Shown here piece by piece: positions 52,954 through 63,110 of a stretch of 64,000 bases of DNA (position 1 is the stretch's first letter; every line of letters starts with the position of its first letter). The stretch is from Desulfurococcaceae archaeon AG1 (lineage in GTDB: Archaea > Thermoproteota > Thermoprotei_A > Sulfolobales > AG1), in the NCBI GenBank assembly GCA_003116855.1, contig BEWT01000001.1:1-64000 (forward strand). The letters run 5' to 3'. The position numbers were made by a program, and so were the translations under genes. The notes under the pieces were generated by a model. It was not told where the DNA came from. It made no database searches and was given only the letters and a program-made list of their open reading frames with translations.

Positions 52954-54069
52954 ATGAGGAGATCTGTAGAAACGCTGATAGTCGGGGGAGGTTTTGCGGG
53001 ATTGCTAACAGCGTCAAGGATCCCGGGGGCCGTGGTTTTTGAGGAGAATCCTCACGTTGGTATACCGCCTCACTGCACAGGGCTTGTGAGCGAGAGGACT
53101 GTTGATCTTATTGGCAGCCCTGCTAAGGAGAGCATGATCGCGAGATATAGATCCATAGTGGTGGAGAGGCTCAAAGGCGGGGAAATAGTAAACCTTGTTC
53201 CAGACCAGGATGTGGTTAAACTTGATAGAGTTCTTTTGGAAAAGATCCTTGAGACCGAGGCTATTAACCAAGGCTCAGCAATATATACCAAAGCAAGGGT
53301 TCTTGGTATAAGCAATAACAGTATTGTTGTTAGCAGCAAGCATGGTGTGCATAGATATACAGGGTCGCTTGTAGTTATTGCAGAGGGCTCTCAACAGAAG
53401 TTCTCAAGATCTCTTGGGCTTGTTAGAAAGCCGGAGCTCTTAGTAGGGATCCAGGGGTTTGCAAAAACCCATGGGGGTTTAGACGAGGAGGAGATATATG
53501 TGTTTGTAGATGACGAAATATTTAGAGACTTCTTCGGATGGCTAATACCGCTAGACTCAAGAACAGCCCTTGTTGGAATGGCAACATGTCTAAGAGATAC
53601 AAACAATAGAAGACTGGGTCTCTTTCTAAGGATTCTCTATAAAAGAAAGATCTTGGCAGAAAGCGTGTTAACCAAAATGTACGGAGGTCTAGTGGTTAGG
53701 GGAAGCCCTTTGGAAAAACATTACACAGGATCTATAGTGGCCGTTGGGGATGCATCCAATTTCACAAAACCCTTCAGCGGGGGTGGTCTATACCCATCAT
53801 CAGTCCAGATAGGAACACTAGCGTCGAAGCTTAGGAGATACGAGCCTATGGAGGCCCTTATAAGATATGCCAGCGAAATTAGAGATTATGTAAAAAGCCT
53901 TAAGCGACAACTAGCAATAACCAGGATTATTGAGAAGCTGGGTATCGAAAGAACACTTCTTATGCTCTCAAGACTAGGCATTCTTAGAAGTACAGAGAGC
54001 TTCAACTACGACTACCACGACAAAAGCCTCTATACTAAACTGAAGAAGCTGATAGGAATAAGATCCTAA
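52954..54069 (+). CDS. Geranylgeranyl reductase-like FAD oxidoreductase
   Basis: The N-terminal FAD motif is VGGGFAGLLTA. PPHCTGLVSER follows near residue 48 and matches the P-x-x-C motif of geranylgeranyl reductases, and GDASNFTKPFSGGGLYPS near 264 is the second FAD-contact block. Family members saturate isoprenoid chains of archaeal lipids or quinones. Its divergent placement beside the nuo operon suggests quinone side-chain reduction (inference). I chose ATG at 52954 because a TATA-like GAATATAATA lies about 35 bases upstream; GTG at 52936 is the alternative. Confidence 0.8.
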   Translation: MRRSVETLIVGGGFAGLLTASRIPGAVVFEENPHVGIPPHCTGLVSERTVDLIGSPAKESMIARYRSIVVERLKGGEIVNLVPDQDVVKLDRVLLEKILETEAINQGSAIYTKARVLGISNNSIVVSSKHGVHRYTGSLVVIAEGSQQKFSRSLGLVRKPELLVGIQGFAKTHGGLDEEEIYVFVDDEIFRDFFGWLIPLDSRTALVGMATCLRDTNNRRLGLFLRILYKRKILAESVLTKMYGGLVVRGSPLEKHYTGSIVAVGDASNFTKPFSGGGLYPSSVQIGTLASKLRRYEPMEALIRYASEIRDYVKSLKRQLAITRIIEKLGIERTLLMLSRLGILRSTESFNYDYHDKSLYTKLKKLIGIRS

Positions 54070-54419
54070 ACATCAACATTATACGGAGAACCATGTTCAA
54101 CTAGGGTTTAGGTTTCATTGCTGTTGATTTCGCTTGGTATCAAGTACTCTTGGCTTCATTGGCCTCGGTGCTCCTTTCATTGGATCCATATCCTTGGCAC
54201 CTATCAATTCAGGGTGGCCCTATTAATAGCCCTTCTTCATAACATTGCTCTGGTTTGCCGCTGTGGAGAAACCCCTATTCTGGATCTACCGTAAAATACG
54301 AGCTTATACGATATTCCCATAGAGCTACTAATTTAACATCAATCCACATAATCCATCATGAAATCCGAAATGGCTGGCTACGGCTTCTCTGTTTCAGGTT
54401 ATCAACTATGGTGATCCTA
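54070..54419. other. Intergenic stretch with decayed-element-like sequence
   Basis: The plus strand here has an open stretch that reads GLGFIAVDFAWYQVLLAS from 54105 and, in the same frame after a stop, HHEIRNGWLRLL around 54354-54389. Parts of both are echoed near 9.04-9.10 kb. No intact gene, terminal repeats or known transposase motif was recognised. Confidence 0.4.
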
Positions 54420-55412
54420 CTAGAATGGGATCTCTTTCACAAGATCTTTTGCTAAGGGTCTGTCTATTACTAGTCTTAGGGTGTAGGTGTTTTCTCTATA
54501 GCCTATGAAGATCGTGTTTTCCTCTCCGAGGATGCTCTTAATCTCCTTGGCTATATCCTTCATGTTGAGTGTTTTTTCATGTGTTATTATGATGAGGGGT
54601 CTGCATATTGGTAGCTCGGTTTCGAATGATCCTGCTCCTCCTGAGTAGATCTTGAGCGGGGTTTTTCCGATAAAGCTTCCGCGGATCTCTTCTCCAGCTC
54701 CTATCTCGACTCTATATGATCTGGCTCGTTTTATCATTAGGGGTGCTATGCGTCCAATAACTCTGCAGTCTCTGATCTCTAGTCTGTAGATGCATAGCTC
54801 GCCGTCTCCCTCAATTTTCTCCTCAACAACTTTGTGGCTGGTAATCCTGGGTGTTATTGGTATGATGATTATATCTCTATACTTACCCCCAGCGATCTTC
54901 AAGATCTTTCCATCGAAAAACCCCTCATTGGTTGGGAAAACAGCCAGGATATTGCTAGCCCCTAGTTCCTTCAAATCATATCTAGCAGAGACCTCAGAGA
55001 TCTTCTCAAAACTCTTGGTAGTAATATACTTGGTCGTTGTATGTCTACGGGCCCCACCACCGATAGAGATTGACACAGTGGCTGTGGTTGTTTTAATCTC
55101 ACCTTTAATGGTGGCTTTATAGAGCTCTAGCAGCTCTCCTGGGGATGAAGTTAGCCCAGAGATCTTCAACTTATCGGAGAACTCGCTCACAACCCTATTC
55201 CTCTCAGCGGTAAGCAGTATCCATCTAATAAGCAGTAGAAGCCCGGCTCCCCATATAAGTATAGCTATGTAGGTTGCTATAGGATTGTTGATTATCTGTA
55301 TCATTATAAACGTAATAAATGCGAACACAGCGATAGAGGGAATGCTATAGAGTAGAGACATTACAAGATCTTTCTCAACGGCAATTACAAGAGGATCACG
55401 AGCGCCGGTCAA
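54420..55412 (-). CDS. Two-helix membrane protein of unknown function
   Basis: The 330-residue protein has two membrane helices near the N-terminus (about 18-40 and 45-65), followed by a soluble part of about 260 residues, probably cytosolic. That part has a Thr-rich strand with SISIGGGARRHTTTKYITTK near 110, several beta strands and a block with THEKTLNMKDIAKEIKSILGEE near 275. I recognise no family. The TTG at 55412 has the TATA-like ATTTAAAAGGG about 30 bases upstream. Confidence 0.65.
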   Translation of the reverse strand: MTGARDPLVIAVEKDLVMSLLYSIPSIAVFAFITFIMIQIINNPIATYIAILIWGAGLLLLIRWILLTAERNRVVSEFSDKLKISGLTSSPGELLELYKATIKGEIKTTTATVSISIGGGARRHTTTKYITTKSFEKISEVSARYDLKELGASNILAVFPTNEGFFDGKILKIAGGKYRDIIIIPITPRITSHKVVEEKIEGDGELCIYRLEIRDCRVIGRIAPLMIKRARSYRVEIGAGEEIRGSFIGKTPLKIYSGGAGSFETELPICRPLIIITHEKTLNMKDIAKEIKSILGEENTIFIGYRENTYTLRLVIDRPLAKDLVKEIPF

Positions 55413-55903
55413 GGCTGCTAAATGTTATAAAGAAAAACCCTTTTAAATCTTCAAGTATCGATAGTTCGTTTGCCTTCTTTAATACCCTTGATGTTTAGTT
55501 TCGTTATCAAAAGACTCTTAATACTGAGACGGAAGATATTCAGGGCTTCATAGCAACAAGCACCCCTCGAAGCCAACCGCCCTGCTTAGGTCTTTATCTA
55601 TGCTTGTATTGTAGACAGGTATCTGCAGATATTCTTGTTAGGCTTATCCATAGAAAAGGATCTAGCGAGGGGGCTGGTAATAGCCATTGTAGGTCTCCTT
55701 GAAACTTGAATGGCTTGTTATAGCACAGGCTTTGGTAATTGTTGAAATTATAAGGTTTCCCCAGAATCAAGGATAAGGCTATCCATCCAGTGTGATCACG
55801 ATATTCATTCCAGTATTTCGACCCGGGTTTTCTTTTCCTAAACATGGTTGTGAATCACAGGTTCATTGGAGCGTTATTATTGTCTGTAAAGAGATTATCT
55901 GAA
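55413..55903. other. Intergenic region, no convincing gene
   Basis: The gap holds the promoter of the two-helix protein gene at its left. A minus-strand ORF at 55594-55845 (83 codons) lacks a ribosome-binding site, conserved motifs and a neighbour that would explain it. No RNA signature was found. Confidence 0.45.
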
Positions 55904-57298
55904 TCACTGCTTTTTCTTTACCTTGAGTACGAAGCCTTTTTTACCAATAACTATTACAGTTTCACCAGCATTTATTTTCTCATCTGAGACCGCTCGCCAT
56001 AGTTCGCCCTCGACTAGTACAAATCCTTCTTTACCCGGTTCTATATCGTCTCTAGCAACACCCTCCTTTCCAACGATCTCGAAGATCTCGGATTTTTTCT
56101 TCCTGAGCAGCACTAGCTGCCATGCTATGAGCCCACCTATTATGGCAGAACCTATACCGATCCCGAGTGAAAAGCCGTAGATCGTGCCCATTATGTTGCT
56201 TGAACCAGCTATTAGTATTTCTCTCCCCGTTACTGGTAGAAGGGCTGCCCCGATCGCTGCCATAGCTATCCCAGCTGTCATAAGTATACCGCCATCGGCA
56301 TGCCCTATAGCTATTCCTGCCGCTATGAATGTGATTCCGAGCAGTATTAGGGTCATTGTTAAGAGATCCACTTGGAGACCTGAGCCGAGCAGTCCTAGGA
56401 GTATGAATATGAGTGAGAATGGCAGTGCTATTAGATGCCCAGAGGATATGGCGAAGATAGCGCTAAACACACCTATTGTTATGAATACACCAGCCACCAT
56501 GGGGTCTGAGAGGAAGCTGAGGAGCCTACAACTTAGGCATTCGCCAGCGGGTGTTAATTGATATATATTGAGTCTATACTCAACCCCATCGATGGTTATT
56601 ATCTTACCCCTTAGCTTTTCAACCAGCTCGCTAACACTCCTGGCAGTAAGGTCTGCGAGCCCTAGCTTAACAGCCTCATCGCCATTGACAACGGTTGCGT
56701 TTAATATGAACATCTTAACCAGGGTTGTATTCCTACCACGCGCCTCAGCATAGTCTACGAATTTCTTGACAAGCGGGTTTATGATCTTAGGCTCTGTTAT
56801 TGGTACAAGCCTGCCTGTCTGATCTATTGTGACAGGCTGGGCATCCCCTACCAGGGATGATGGGTTGACAGCAAGTATGTGGGTTGGGATCAGTATTAAT
56901 GTAGCCCCGCTGAAGCTATCTCCCGATGCATAGCCAATTATAGGGATCTTTGCGTTAAATATCATATCAGCTATATCCATAGTATCTCCTAGAAAGCCTC
57001 CTGGGGATTGAACGTCAAGTATGAGAGCGACCCTCTCGCTCTGTGCTCTATCTATGAGGCTCTTTATATATCTACCCATACCCTGATCCACTGTGCCTCT
57101 TATATCAGCAACAATAGCCTCCCCGATCTCGACCTGCTGTTGAAGCATGAGATTGTTATTCGCACTAGACTCCCAGCCATAGAGTAGCCCTGGATGTGGC
57201 AGAAAGATCGCTTGGATCGCTGGAACAATTAGCAGGACTATGGAGAGGATGGTAAGACCTGTTGCTATGGGAAAAGCCATTCTAAAGGCTACGTTCAT
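55904..57298 (-). CDS. NfeD-family membrane serine protease (ClpP-like)
   Basis: NfeD proteases cut the C-terminus of the paired stomatin. The 464-residue protein has an N-terminal helix, then a ClpP-like domain with QSPGG (97-101) and the block GDSFSGATLIL, where Ser130 is the likely nucleophile; Lys171 has the right spacing for the Lys of the Ser-Lys pair known in Pyrococcus PH1510 (spacing recalled). About five helices follow, then a C-terminal OB-fold domain (EGVARDDIEPGKEGFVLVEGELWRA in pieces). The ATG overlaps the stomatin stop by 4 bases. Confidence 0.85.
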   Translation of the reverse strand: MNVAFRMAFPIATGLTILSIVLLIVPAIQAIFLPHPGLLYGWESSANNNLMLQQQVEIGEAIVADIRGTVDQGMGRYIKSLIDRAQSERVALILDVQSPGGFLGDTMDIADMIFNAKIPIIGYASGDSFSGATLILIPTHILAVNPSSLVGDAQPVTIDQTGRLVPITEPKIINPLVKKFVDYAEARGRNTTLVKMFILNATVVNGDEAVKLGLADLTARSVSELVEKLRGKIITIDGVEYRLNIYQLTPAGECLSCRLLSFLSDPMVAGVFITIGVFSAIFAISSGHLIALPFSLIFILLGLLGSGLQVDLLTMTLILLGITFIAAGIAIGHADGGILMTAGIAMAAIGAALLPVTGREILIAGSSNIMGTIYGFSLGIGIGSAIIGGLIAWQLVLLRKKKSEIFEIVGKEGVARDDIEPGKEGFVLVEGELWRAVSDEKINAGETVIVIGKKGFVLKVKKKQ

Positions 57299-58092
57299 TT
57301 GCTTGTCCCTTGCTGTCCTCTACTGAAAGCTGCGGCTCCTAACTGGAACCCTAGGCCCGAGAGATCGGATCTGATTGTATCAGCTATCAATACCATGTTC
57401 TTCTCTTTAGCAACCTCGACAAGGGTTTGGAGCTCTCTAAGCCTTATAGCTATTGGGCTGTTGGCATACATACTTGCTGCCTCTGCTAGTATCGATGCAG
57501 CCTGTCTTTCACCCTCAGCCTCGATTACCCTCGCCCTCCTAATTCTTTCAGCCTGGGCCTGCATAGATATAGCTCTAACCAGTTCCTCTGGGAGCACTAT
57601 ATCCTTAATAGTTACCGCAACTATCTTTATACCCCAGGGTTCTGTTATGTCATCCACTATTTTCTGTATCCTCTTACTAACCTCCTCCCTATGTGTTAGA
57701 AGCTCATCAAGCTCTACAGTGCCGGTGACATCCCTGAGGGTTGTCATTGCAAGCTGGACAACAGCATAGTTATAGTTAGCAACCTTCACGATAGCCTTTA
57801 CAGGATCTTCTACTCTATAATATACAACAGCATCCATAAGGATACTCACGTTATCCTTTGTTATGACGTTTTGTTTCGGAAAATCTATCGTGTTTATCCT
57901 AAGATCTACTTTAAAGATCTTATCAACGATCGGTATTATGAAGAAGATCCCTGGACCTGCTGCTCCCTTAAGCCTCCCCAGCCTGAAGATCACTGCCCTC
58001 TCATACTCCCTCACCACCTTTATGGAGGCTGCTAGGAAAGGCAGAACTATGATCAGTATGGCTATTATTAAGGCTAATTGAGCACCATCCAT
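57295..58092 (-). CDS. Stomatin-like (SPFH/slipin) membrane protein
   Basis: The 265-residue protein has one N-terminal helix, then the SPFH domain with VVREYERAVIFRLGRL and the late block LRDVTGTVELDELLTHREEVSKRI. A helical tail with AEGERQAASILAEAA follows. It forms membrane-bound oligomers and is the partner of the NfeD protease encoded next in the operon. The start is ATG at 58092. Confidence 0.92.
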   Translation of the reverse strand: MDGAQLALIIAILIIVLPFLAASIKVVREYERAVIFRLGRLKGAAGPGIFFIIPIVDKIFKVDLRINTIDFPKQNVITKDNVSILMDAVVYYRVEDPVKAIVKVANYNYAVVQLAMTTLRDVTGTVELDELLTHREEVSKRIQKIVDDITEPWGIKIVAVTIKDIVLPEELVRAISMQAQAERIRRARVIEAEGERQAASILAEAASMYANSPIAIRLRELQTLVEVAKEKNMVLIADTIRSDLSGLGFQLGAAAFSRGQQGTSK

Positions 58093-58196
58093 AATAGATC
58101 CCTAGATATACTTGGTTTTCAGGGCTAATAAAAGGTCAGAGGCACGTTATACCACTATGGATAAAAACTCCCAAACGAGTATTGAAGAGATAGGAT

Positions 58197-60272
58197 ATGC
58201 TCCAGGGTTACAGTGATCATGTGTGTGGAAAACCTAACAGGCTTGTTAATTCCAAGAGTAGGTATCTCAGGCTCCACGCCTGTGACCCTATAGATTGGTA
58301 TGAATGGGGAGAGGAGGCTTTCCAGAAAGCTATGGCTGAGAATAAACCGATATTCCTATCCATAGGATACTCTTCGTGTCACTGGTGTCATGTAATGCAT
58401 AGGGAGAGCTTCCTAGACCCTGAAGTAGCATCGATACTCAACACATATTTCGTACCAATAAAGGTTGATCGCGAGGAGATGCCGGATGTTGATGAGATAT
58501 ATATGACAGCGACGATAGCCATAACAGGCTCTGGCGGCTGGCCTTTAACCGTTTTCCTAACCCCGGATCTCAAGGTGTTCTATGCAGGGACATATTTTCC
58601 TAGAGATAGGTTGGTTGAGATACTCAATGCGATCAAAGATCTATGGATAAGGGATAGAGATAGGGTTTTAGCGGCGGCGGGAGAGATCCAGAGTGCGGTG
58701 ATCAATTACCTCTCGGCACAAGAGGTTAAGAAAGGCATAAACATTAACGATATCTTTGAGAAGGCATTTACAGAGATATCAGCATCCTTCGACCCTGTCT
58801 TCGGAGGCTTCGGGTTCTCGTCTAAGTTCCCCATGATACCCTACCTAGACCTTCTCCTGAGATACTGGTTCAGAAGGGGTGATGATACAGCGCTAAGAAT
58901 GGTTGTGAGGACTGCTAACAGCATGGTTAGGCTAGGGCTCCAGGATCACCTAGCCGGGGGTTTCTTCAGATATACCGTTGATAGGAGTTGGAGGATCCCT
59001 CACTTCGAGAAAATGCTCTACGATAACGCACAGATCGCAAGGATCCTTGTGGATCTCTATAGAGCGACAGGATCTCTAGAATATATAGTAACAGCCAGAA
59101 AGACGGTTGACTTCATGCTCGAAAACATGTTGAGTAGAGAGGGGCTTTTCTACTCGTCCCTAGACGCTGAAGCTGATGGTGTTGAGGGGGGAGCATATCT
59201 ATGGAGCGAGGAGGAGCTTATAGAAGCCCTTGGAAGGGATAAGGCTGAGATCGCTAAGAATATATACGGCTGGTCCCAGACAACCCTCATACATGAGAGG
59301 ATGCATCCAGTAAGGGCTATGAGCCCCATGGATCTTGCAAGATTCCTTAAAAAACCATACGACGAAGCCCTCAGGATCTATAGCGAGATCGAGGCAAAGT
59401 TATACGAGTATAGGCTATCGAAGAAGCCAAAACCCCATATCGACGAGAAACACCTAGCAGACTGGAATTCCCTGGCTATCACGGCGCTCGCGAGACTCTA
59501 TCTAGTAACATGGGATCAGAGATACTTGGAAGCGGCTAGAAAGGCTGCTGATGCTATTAAAAGCAAAATGTGGATCGGTGATAGGGTAGCCCACGTATAC
59601 TATGAGGGAGAGGCTAGTAAGTGGGGTTATCTAAGCGACTCCTCGCTGTATGGCTCTGCATGTGTTGATCTATATATGGCTACCAATGACGAGAAATACC
59701 TAGAAATAGCGGTAGAGATCTCGCAAAGCATCGAGAAGGTATTCATAAAAGATGGCGCGATTATCGAGAACCCAGATGCTCCTGGCTCGAAGAGTATTGC
59801 TATATCAACCTTTGTAGATAGTGCTATACCGAGTGGTGCCTCGGCAACGATAGATCTGTATTCAAAGCTTTACCTCTATAGTGGTGATAACTCATATAGA
59901 GAAAAAGCCCTAGAGATCTTTAGGAGATCATCGAAATACATAGACCAAGTTCCACAGCAATACGCAGCAATGATAACATATATAGATACAATAGTGAACC
60001 CATCCTACCAGGTTGCCGTAACATTGGTTTCAGAGGATCAGGGGTACGAGCTGTTCATAAAGAATCTATGGAAGAAATACTGGGTGGGCGTCACCTCCGC
60101 GAGCGCACCTAATCCGAGATCAAAGGTTCTGAGGGAACTATATAGAGGAAAAATGTGGGGAGAAAAACCTATATATTATATATGTTATGGCACTATATGC
60201 GCCTTACCAACCCAGGATCCTGAAGAAGCATTGAGAAGATTCGATGAGGTAAAATCCCAGAATAGCAGATAA
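58197..60272 (+). CDS. YyaL/SSP411-like protein with thioredoxin-like domain
   Basis: The 691-residue protein opens with [29 protein letters not shown] and [13 protein letters not shown], the DUF255 thioredoxin-like domain with a CHWC motif near residue 62. The following (alpha/alpha)6-barrel resembles N-acylglucosamine 2-epimerase ([19 protein letters not shown] near 420). The family is widespread but its function is unknown; a redox or sugar-related role is inference. The ATG at 58197 is used. It stands alone, divergent from the stomatin gene. Confidence 0.9.
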   Translation: MLQGYSDHVCGKPNRLVNSKSRYLRLHACDPIDWYEWGEEAFQKAMAENKPIFLSIGYSSCHWCHVMHRESFLDPEVASILNTYFVPIKVDREEMPDVDEIYMTATIAITGSGGWPLTVFLTPDLKVFYAGTYFPRDRLVEILNAIKDLWIRDRDRVLAAAGEIQSAVINYLSAQEVKKGININDIFEKAFTEISASFDPVFGGFGFSSKFPMIPYLDLLLRYWFRRGDDTALRMVVRTANSMVRLGLQDHLAGGFFRYTVDRSWRIPHFEKMLYDNAQIARILVDLYRATGSLEYIVTARKTVDFMLENMLSREGLFYSSLDAEADGVEGGAYLWSEEELIEALGRDKAEIAKNIYGWSQTTLIHERMHPVRAMSPMDLARFLKKPYDEALRIYSEIEAKLYEYRLSKKPKPHIDEKHLADWNSLAITALARLYLVTWDQRYLEAARKAADAIKSKMWIGDRVAHVYYEGEASKWGYLSDSSLYGSACVDLYMATNDEKYLEIAVEISQSIEKVFIKDGAIIENPDAPGSKSIAISTFVDSAIPSGASATIDLYSKLYLYSGDNSYREKALEIFRRSSKYIDQVPQQYAAMITYIDTIVNPSYQVAVTLVSEDQGYELFIKNLWKKYWVGVTSASAPNPRSKVLRELYRGKMWGEKPIYYICYGTICALPTQDPEEALRRFDEVKSQNSR

Positions 60273-60347
60273 GTACATGTTCTATTCCAACAGCTTCTCG
60301 TATCCCAGCTCCTTATAGAGCCCTAGCATAACTATTTTTGGGGCTTT

Positions 60348-61712
60348 ATGGCGGATCTTGAGGGTATAGTTAGGAAGGGGATATCTAGGGGTCTCTCTAA
60401 GGAGGAGATCCTGTGGAGAGTGGTTGACGAGATCGTCTTTTACAAAGATCTAAAGTGGGATACGGCTTCGAAGTATGCATTAACAGTATATGATGAGACA
60501 CTATCATCTCTTAAGACGTGTAGTGATAACATAGATCCTATGCTAAGGAAGATACTCTGCCCCAGCGGTTCCGGGGTATCTGCGGGTATTGTTGGAATAG
60601 GCTCTAGGGGCTCTGGCGATTTCTTTTTCCATAGACTCCTAGCAGGTGTTGCCAGCTGGGGGAATAGTGAGGGTTCTGCAATGGATCTTGACGATGCTGG
60701 GTGGGTTAGAATAGGTAACATGTGGATCGTAGTTGCTGTGGACGGTATACATAGCAGGCTCTCCTACTTCCCACTCATAGCAGGCTTCCACGCCGCTAGG
60801 GCTGCTGCTAGGGATGTTATGGTTAAGGGAGCGGTGCCTGTGTCTTTTGCCGTAGATCTTAGGATTGGGGATGACGGCGATCCCTCATACCTACTTGACC
60901 TAGAAGCGGGCGTCGCAGCTGTCTCGAAATACCTGGGGGCACCGATAGTAGGTGGATCTACCCTGAGAATAGGGGGCGACATGGTTATAGGGACAAGGGT
61001 TGTTGGGACTGTGATGTGTGTTGGTGTATCTAAAAACAGGCCTAAGGCTAGGAGGAATGCCCGTCCTGGTGATAAGATACTCATGACAATGGGTGCTGGG
61101 GGCGGGACTGTGGCTACAACAGCAATATATGGCGGTAGGCCTGAAGTGGTTCTAAGAACCCTGAATTTCAATACGCTTGAGGCCCTGAGGACTATTATTG
61201 AAAGCGATGCTGTGGATAAGATCCACGCTATGTTTGACATAACCAACGGGGGGATCAGGGGGGATCTTAACGAGATCTCGAGATCCTCGGGGATCGGTTT
61301 CTTAATAGATCTAGAGGAGATCTATAGCCTCATAGATAGTGAGGTGCTTAGGATGCTCAGGGAGCTCGATATAGACCCCCTTGGCATCTCGCTGGACAGC
61401 ATAGCCATCATAGCGGAGAAGGATATTCTAGAAGATATAGAGAGGCTTTTAAAGAGCAGAGGTATAGAGAGCAGAATTATTGGTGAGGTTATAAGCGAAC
61501 CAAAGGTCCTGTATAGAGATCCAGGGGGCAAAGTTGAGGAGCTAAAAACATATCATAGAGAATCGCCCTATACAAAGATAAAAAAGCTCGTAGGGATAGA
61601 GAAGCCAGAAAACTGGGAGGCTGTGGGTAAAAGACTTGAAGAAGCATATAGGAAAGCTCTAGAGATTAGGGATAGGCTCTACAGCATAGCCCTAGGACAA
61701 ACAACCAGATAA
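60348..61712 (+). CDS. AIR synthase-related protein, second PurM-like paralogue
   Basis: The 454-residue protein has an N-terminal helical part (about 1-85) and then the PurM fold: DLDDAGWVRIGNMWIVVAVDGIHSRL near 110-135, the block ARDVMVKGAVPVSFAVDLRIGDDGD and GGSTLRIGGDMVIG. The C-terminal half has MFDITNGGIRGDLNEISR near 295. It resembles the selenophosphate-synthetase-related group (COG2144) and lacks the N-terminal Cys of true SelD. No selenium genes are visible here. The ATG at 60348 lies 75 bases after the previous gene. Confidence 0.78.
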   Translation: MADLEGIVRKGISRGLSKEEILWRVVDEIVFYKDLKWDTASKYALTVYDETLSSLKTCSDNIDPMLRKILCPSGSGVSAGIVGIGSRGSGDFFFHRLLAGVASWGNSEGSAMDLDDAGWVRIGNMWIVVAVDGIHSRLSYFPLIAGFHAARAAARDVMVKGAVPVSFAVDLRIGDDGDPSYLLDLEAGVAAVSKYLGAPIVGGSTLRIGGDMVIGTRVVGTVMCVGVSKNRPKARRNARPGDKILMTMGAGGGTVATTAIYGGRPEVVLRTLNFNTLEALRTIIESDAVDKIHAMFDITNGGIRGDLNEISRSSGIGFLIDLEEIYSLIDSEVLRMLRELDIDPLGISLDSIAIIAEKDILEDIERLLKSRGIESRIIGEVISEPKVLYRDPGGKVEELKTYHRESPYTKIKKLVGIEKPENWEAVGKRLEEAYRKALEIRDRLYSIALGQTTR

Positions 61713-61776
61713 GATCTTATTATGATCTGCTATAACCGATCGCACTAGGAGCCTCATGCCGGTAGTCTTTAATACA

Positions 61777-61785
61777 AATATATTT
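61777..61785 (+). promoter_or_regulatory. TATA box upstream of the small ORF and FEN-1
   Basis: AATATATTT is centred about 27 bases before the ATG at 61808, so a transcript from here would start on that codon. Confidence 0.5.
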
Positions 61786-61807
61786 CTCCCGACAATTTAT
61801 CAGTGGG

Positions 61808-61969
61808 ATGGGTTCCGTGGGAATCTTTAGAGCATATCTAACGTATAGTGATAGTAGGCTGGATAGGCATATTATAATTATAAGTGGAGCTCTCAATACT
61901 TCTTCACCAACGTTGGCTATGGGAGTGGTCTACAATAGACCTGTTAAATCCTATAATAGGATTGTATAG
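61808..61969 (+). CDS. Possible leaderless small ORF before FEN-1 (53 codons)
   Basis: An ATG at 61808 opens a 53-codon frame (MGSVGIFRAYLTYSDSRLD...) that ends with TAG at 61969, 13 bases before the FEN-1 ATG. A TATA box stands at exactly the right distance for a leaderless mRNA starting at this ATG. I see no domain or homology, and composition alone does not prove coding. It may be a real small protein, a translational leader controlling FEN-1, or part of a long leader. Confidence 0.33.
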   Translation: MGSVGIFRAYLTYSDSRLDRHIIIISGALNTSSPTLAMGVVYNRPVKSYNRIV

Positions 61970-61982
61970 AAAGTGATGGAGT

Positions 61983-63029
61983 ATGGGCGTAGATCTAAAA
62001 GATCTGATACCTGAGAAAGCTGTAAGGCAGATCAACGACCTTAGGGAGCTTTCCGGCAAGATCATAGCTATCGATGCTTATAACGCCCTCTACCAGTTCC
62101 TAGCAGCGATAAGACAGCCTGATGGGACTCCTCTCATGGATAGTAAGGGAAGGGTTACTAGCCACCTATCAGGCTTATTTTACCGCACAATAAACCTCGT
62201 TGAGGCTGGTATAAAGCCTGTATATGTGTTTGATGGAAAGCCTCCCGAGATCAAGGCTGCAGAGATAGCTAGGAGGAGCATGGCTAAGCAGAAGGCTGAG
62301 GAGAGGCTTAGAATAGCTAGAGAAAAAGGGGATGAGGAGGAGATGAGGAAATACGCCCAAGCCACGTCAAGGCTATCAAATGATATGGTTGAATCTTCTA
62401 AGAAGCTTCTAAGCTATATGGGGATACCATGGGTCCAGGCTCCCTCTGAGGGAGAGGCCCAGGCAGCATATATGGCTATGAAGGGGATAGCCTGGGCTAC
62501 TGCGAGCCAGGATTACGATTCCCTGCTATTCGGCAGTCCGAGGCTGGTCAGAAACCTCACTGTGAGTGGTAAGAGAAAGCTTCCTGGGAAAGAGATCTAC
62601 GTTGAGATCAAGCCTGAGGTAATCGATCTCAACCTTCTGATGAAAACCTTAGAGATAACGAGAGAACAGTTGATCGACATAGCGATACTGGTAGGCACGG
62701 ATTTCAATCCAGACGGTGTTGAGGGGATAGGTCCTAAAAAGGCATATAGTCTGGTCAAGAGCTATGGGAGTATAGATAGAGTCCTCAAGGTACTCCCGGG
62801 AGCAAGATTCCCCGTAGACCCCATGGAGATCAAAAAATTCTTTCTAAACCCACCTATATCAGAGGTTCCTCGTATCGAGTGGAAAGCTCCTGACCGTGAG
62901 AAAGTAATAGAACTGCTAGTAGAGGAGTACGAATTCTCTAGAGAAAGGGTGGAGAATAATCTAGAAAGACTCTCCAAAGCTATCTCTAGAGCGTCAGCTG
63001 CACGCGGTCTCGACAAGTGGTTTGGATAA
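61983..63029 (+). CDS. fen: Flap endonuclease FEN-1
   Basis: FEN-1 removes 5' flaps in lagging-strand maturation and base excision repair. The 348-residue protein has MGVDLKDLIP at the start, the N-nuclease block IAIDAYNALYQF, YVFDGKPPEIK near 80, the internal acidic block APSEGEAQAAYMA and SQDYDSLLFG, and the helix-hairpin-helix region GTDFNPDGVEGIGPKKAY near 240. The C-terminal GLDKWFG is the PCNA-interacting motif. GTGATGG lies 6-7 bases before the ATG. Confidence 0.97.
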   Translation: MGVDLKDLIPEKAVRQINDLRELSGKIIAIDAYNALYQFLAAIRQPDGTPLMDSKGRVTSHLSGLFYRTINLVEAGIKPVYVFDGKPPEIKAAEIARRSMAKQKAEERLRIAREKGDEEEMRKYAQATSRLSNDMVESSKKLLSYMGIPWVQAPSEGEAQAAYMAMKGIAWATASQDYDSLLFGSPRLVRNLTVSGKRKLPGKEIYVEIKPEVIDLNLLMKTLEITREQLIDIAILVGTDFNPDGVEGIGPKKAYSLVKSYGSIDRVLKVLPGARFPVDPMEIKKFFLNPPISEVPRIEWKAPDREKVIELLVEEYEFSRERVENNLERLSKAISRASAARGLDKWFG

Positions 63030-63110
63030 AAAGTAGCAGAATATCTATACCTAAGAGACTTCCGCCTAGCAAGAAAAACAGTTTAAACCTAGCGGGGTTT
63101 GGCGGGTTCT

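Noticed and set aside
54255-54455. Plus-strand 66-codon reading frame
   Set aside because: It runs into the 3' end of the opposite gene and has no start signals; only the shared EIRNG-coding segment is of interest and is reported separately.
55594-55845. Minus-strand 83-codon reading frame
   Set aside because: Aromatic and Pro-rich without any motif; isolated; no start signals. A decayed gene is possible but cannot be shown.
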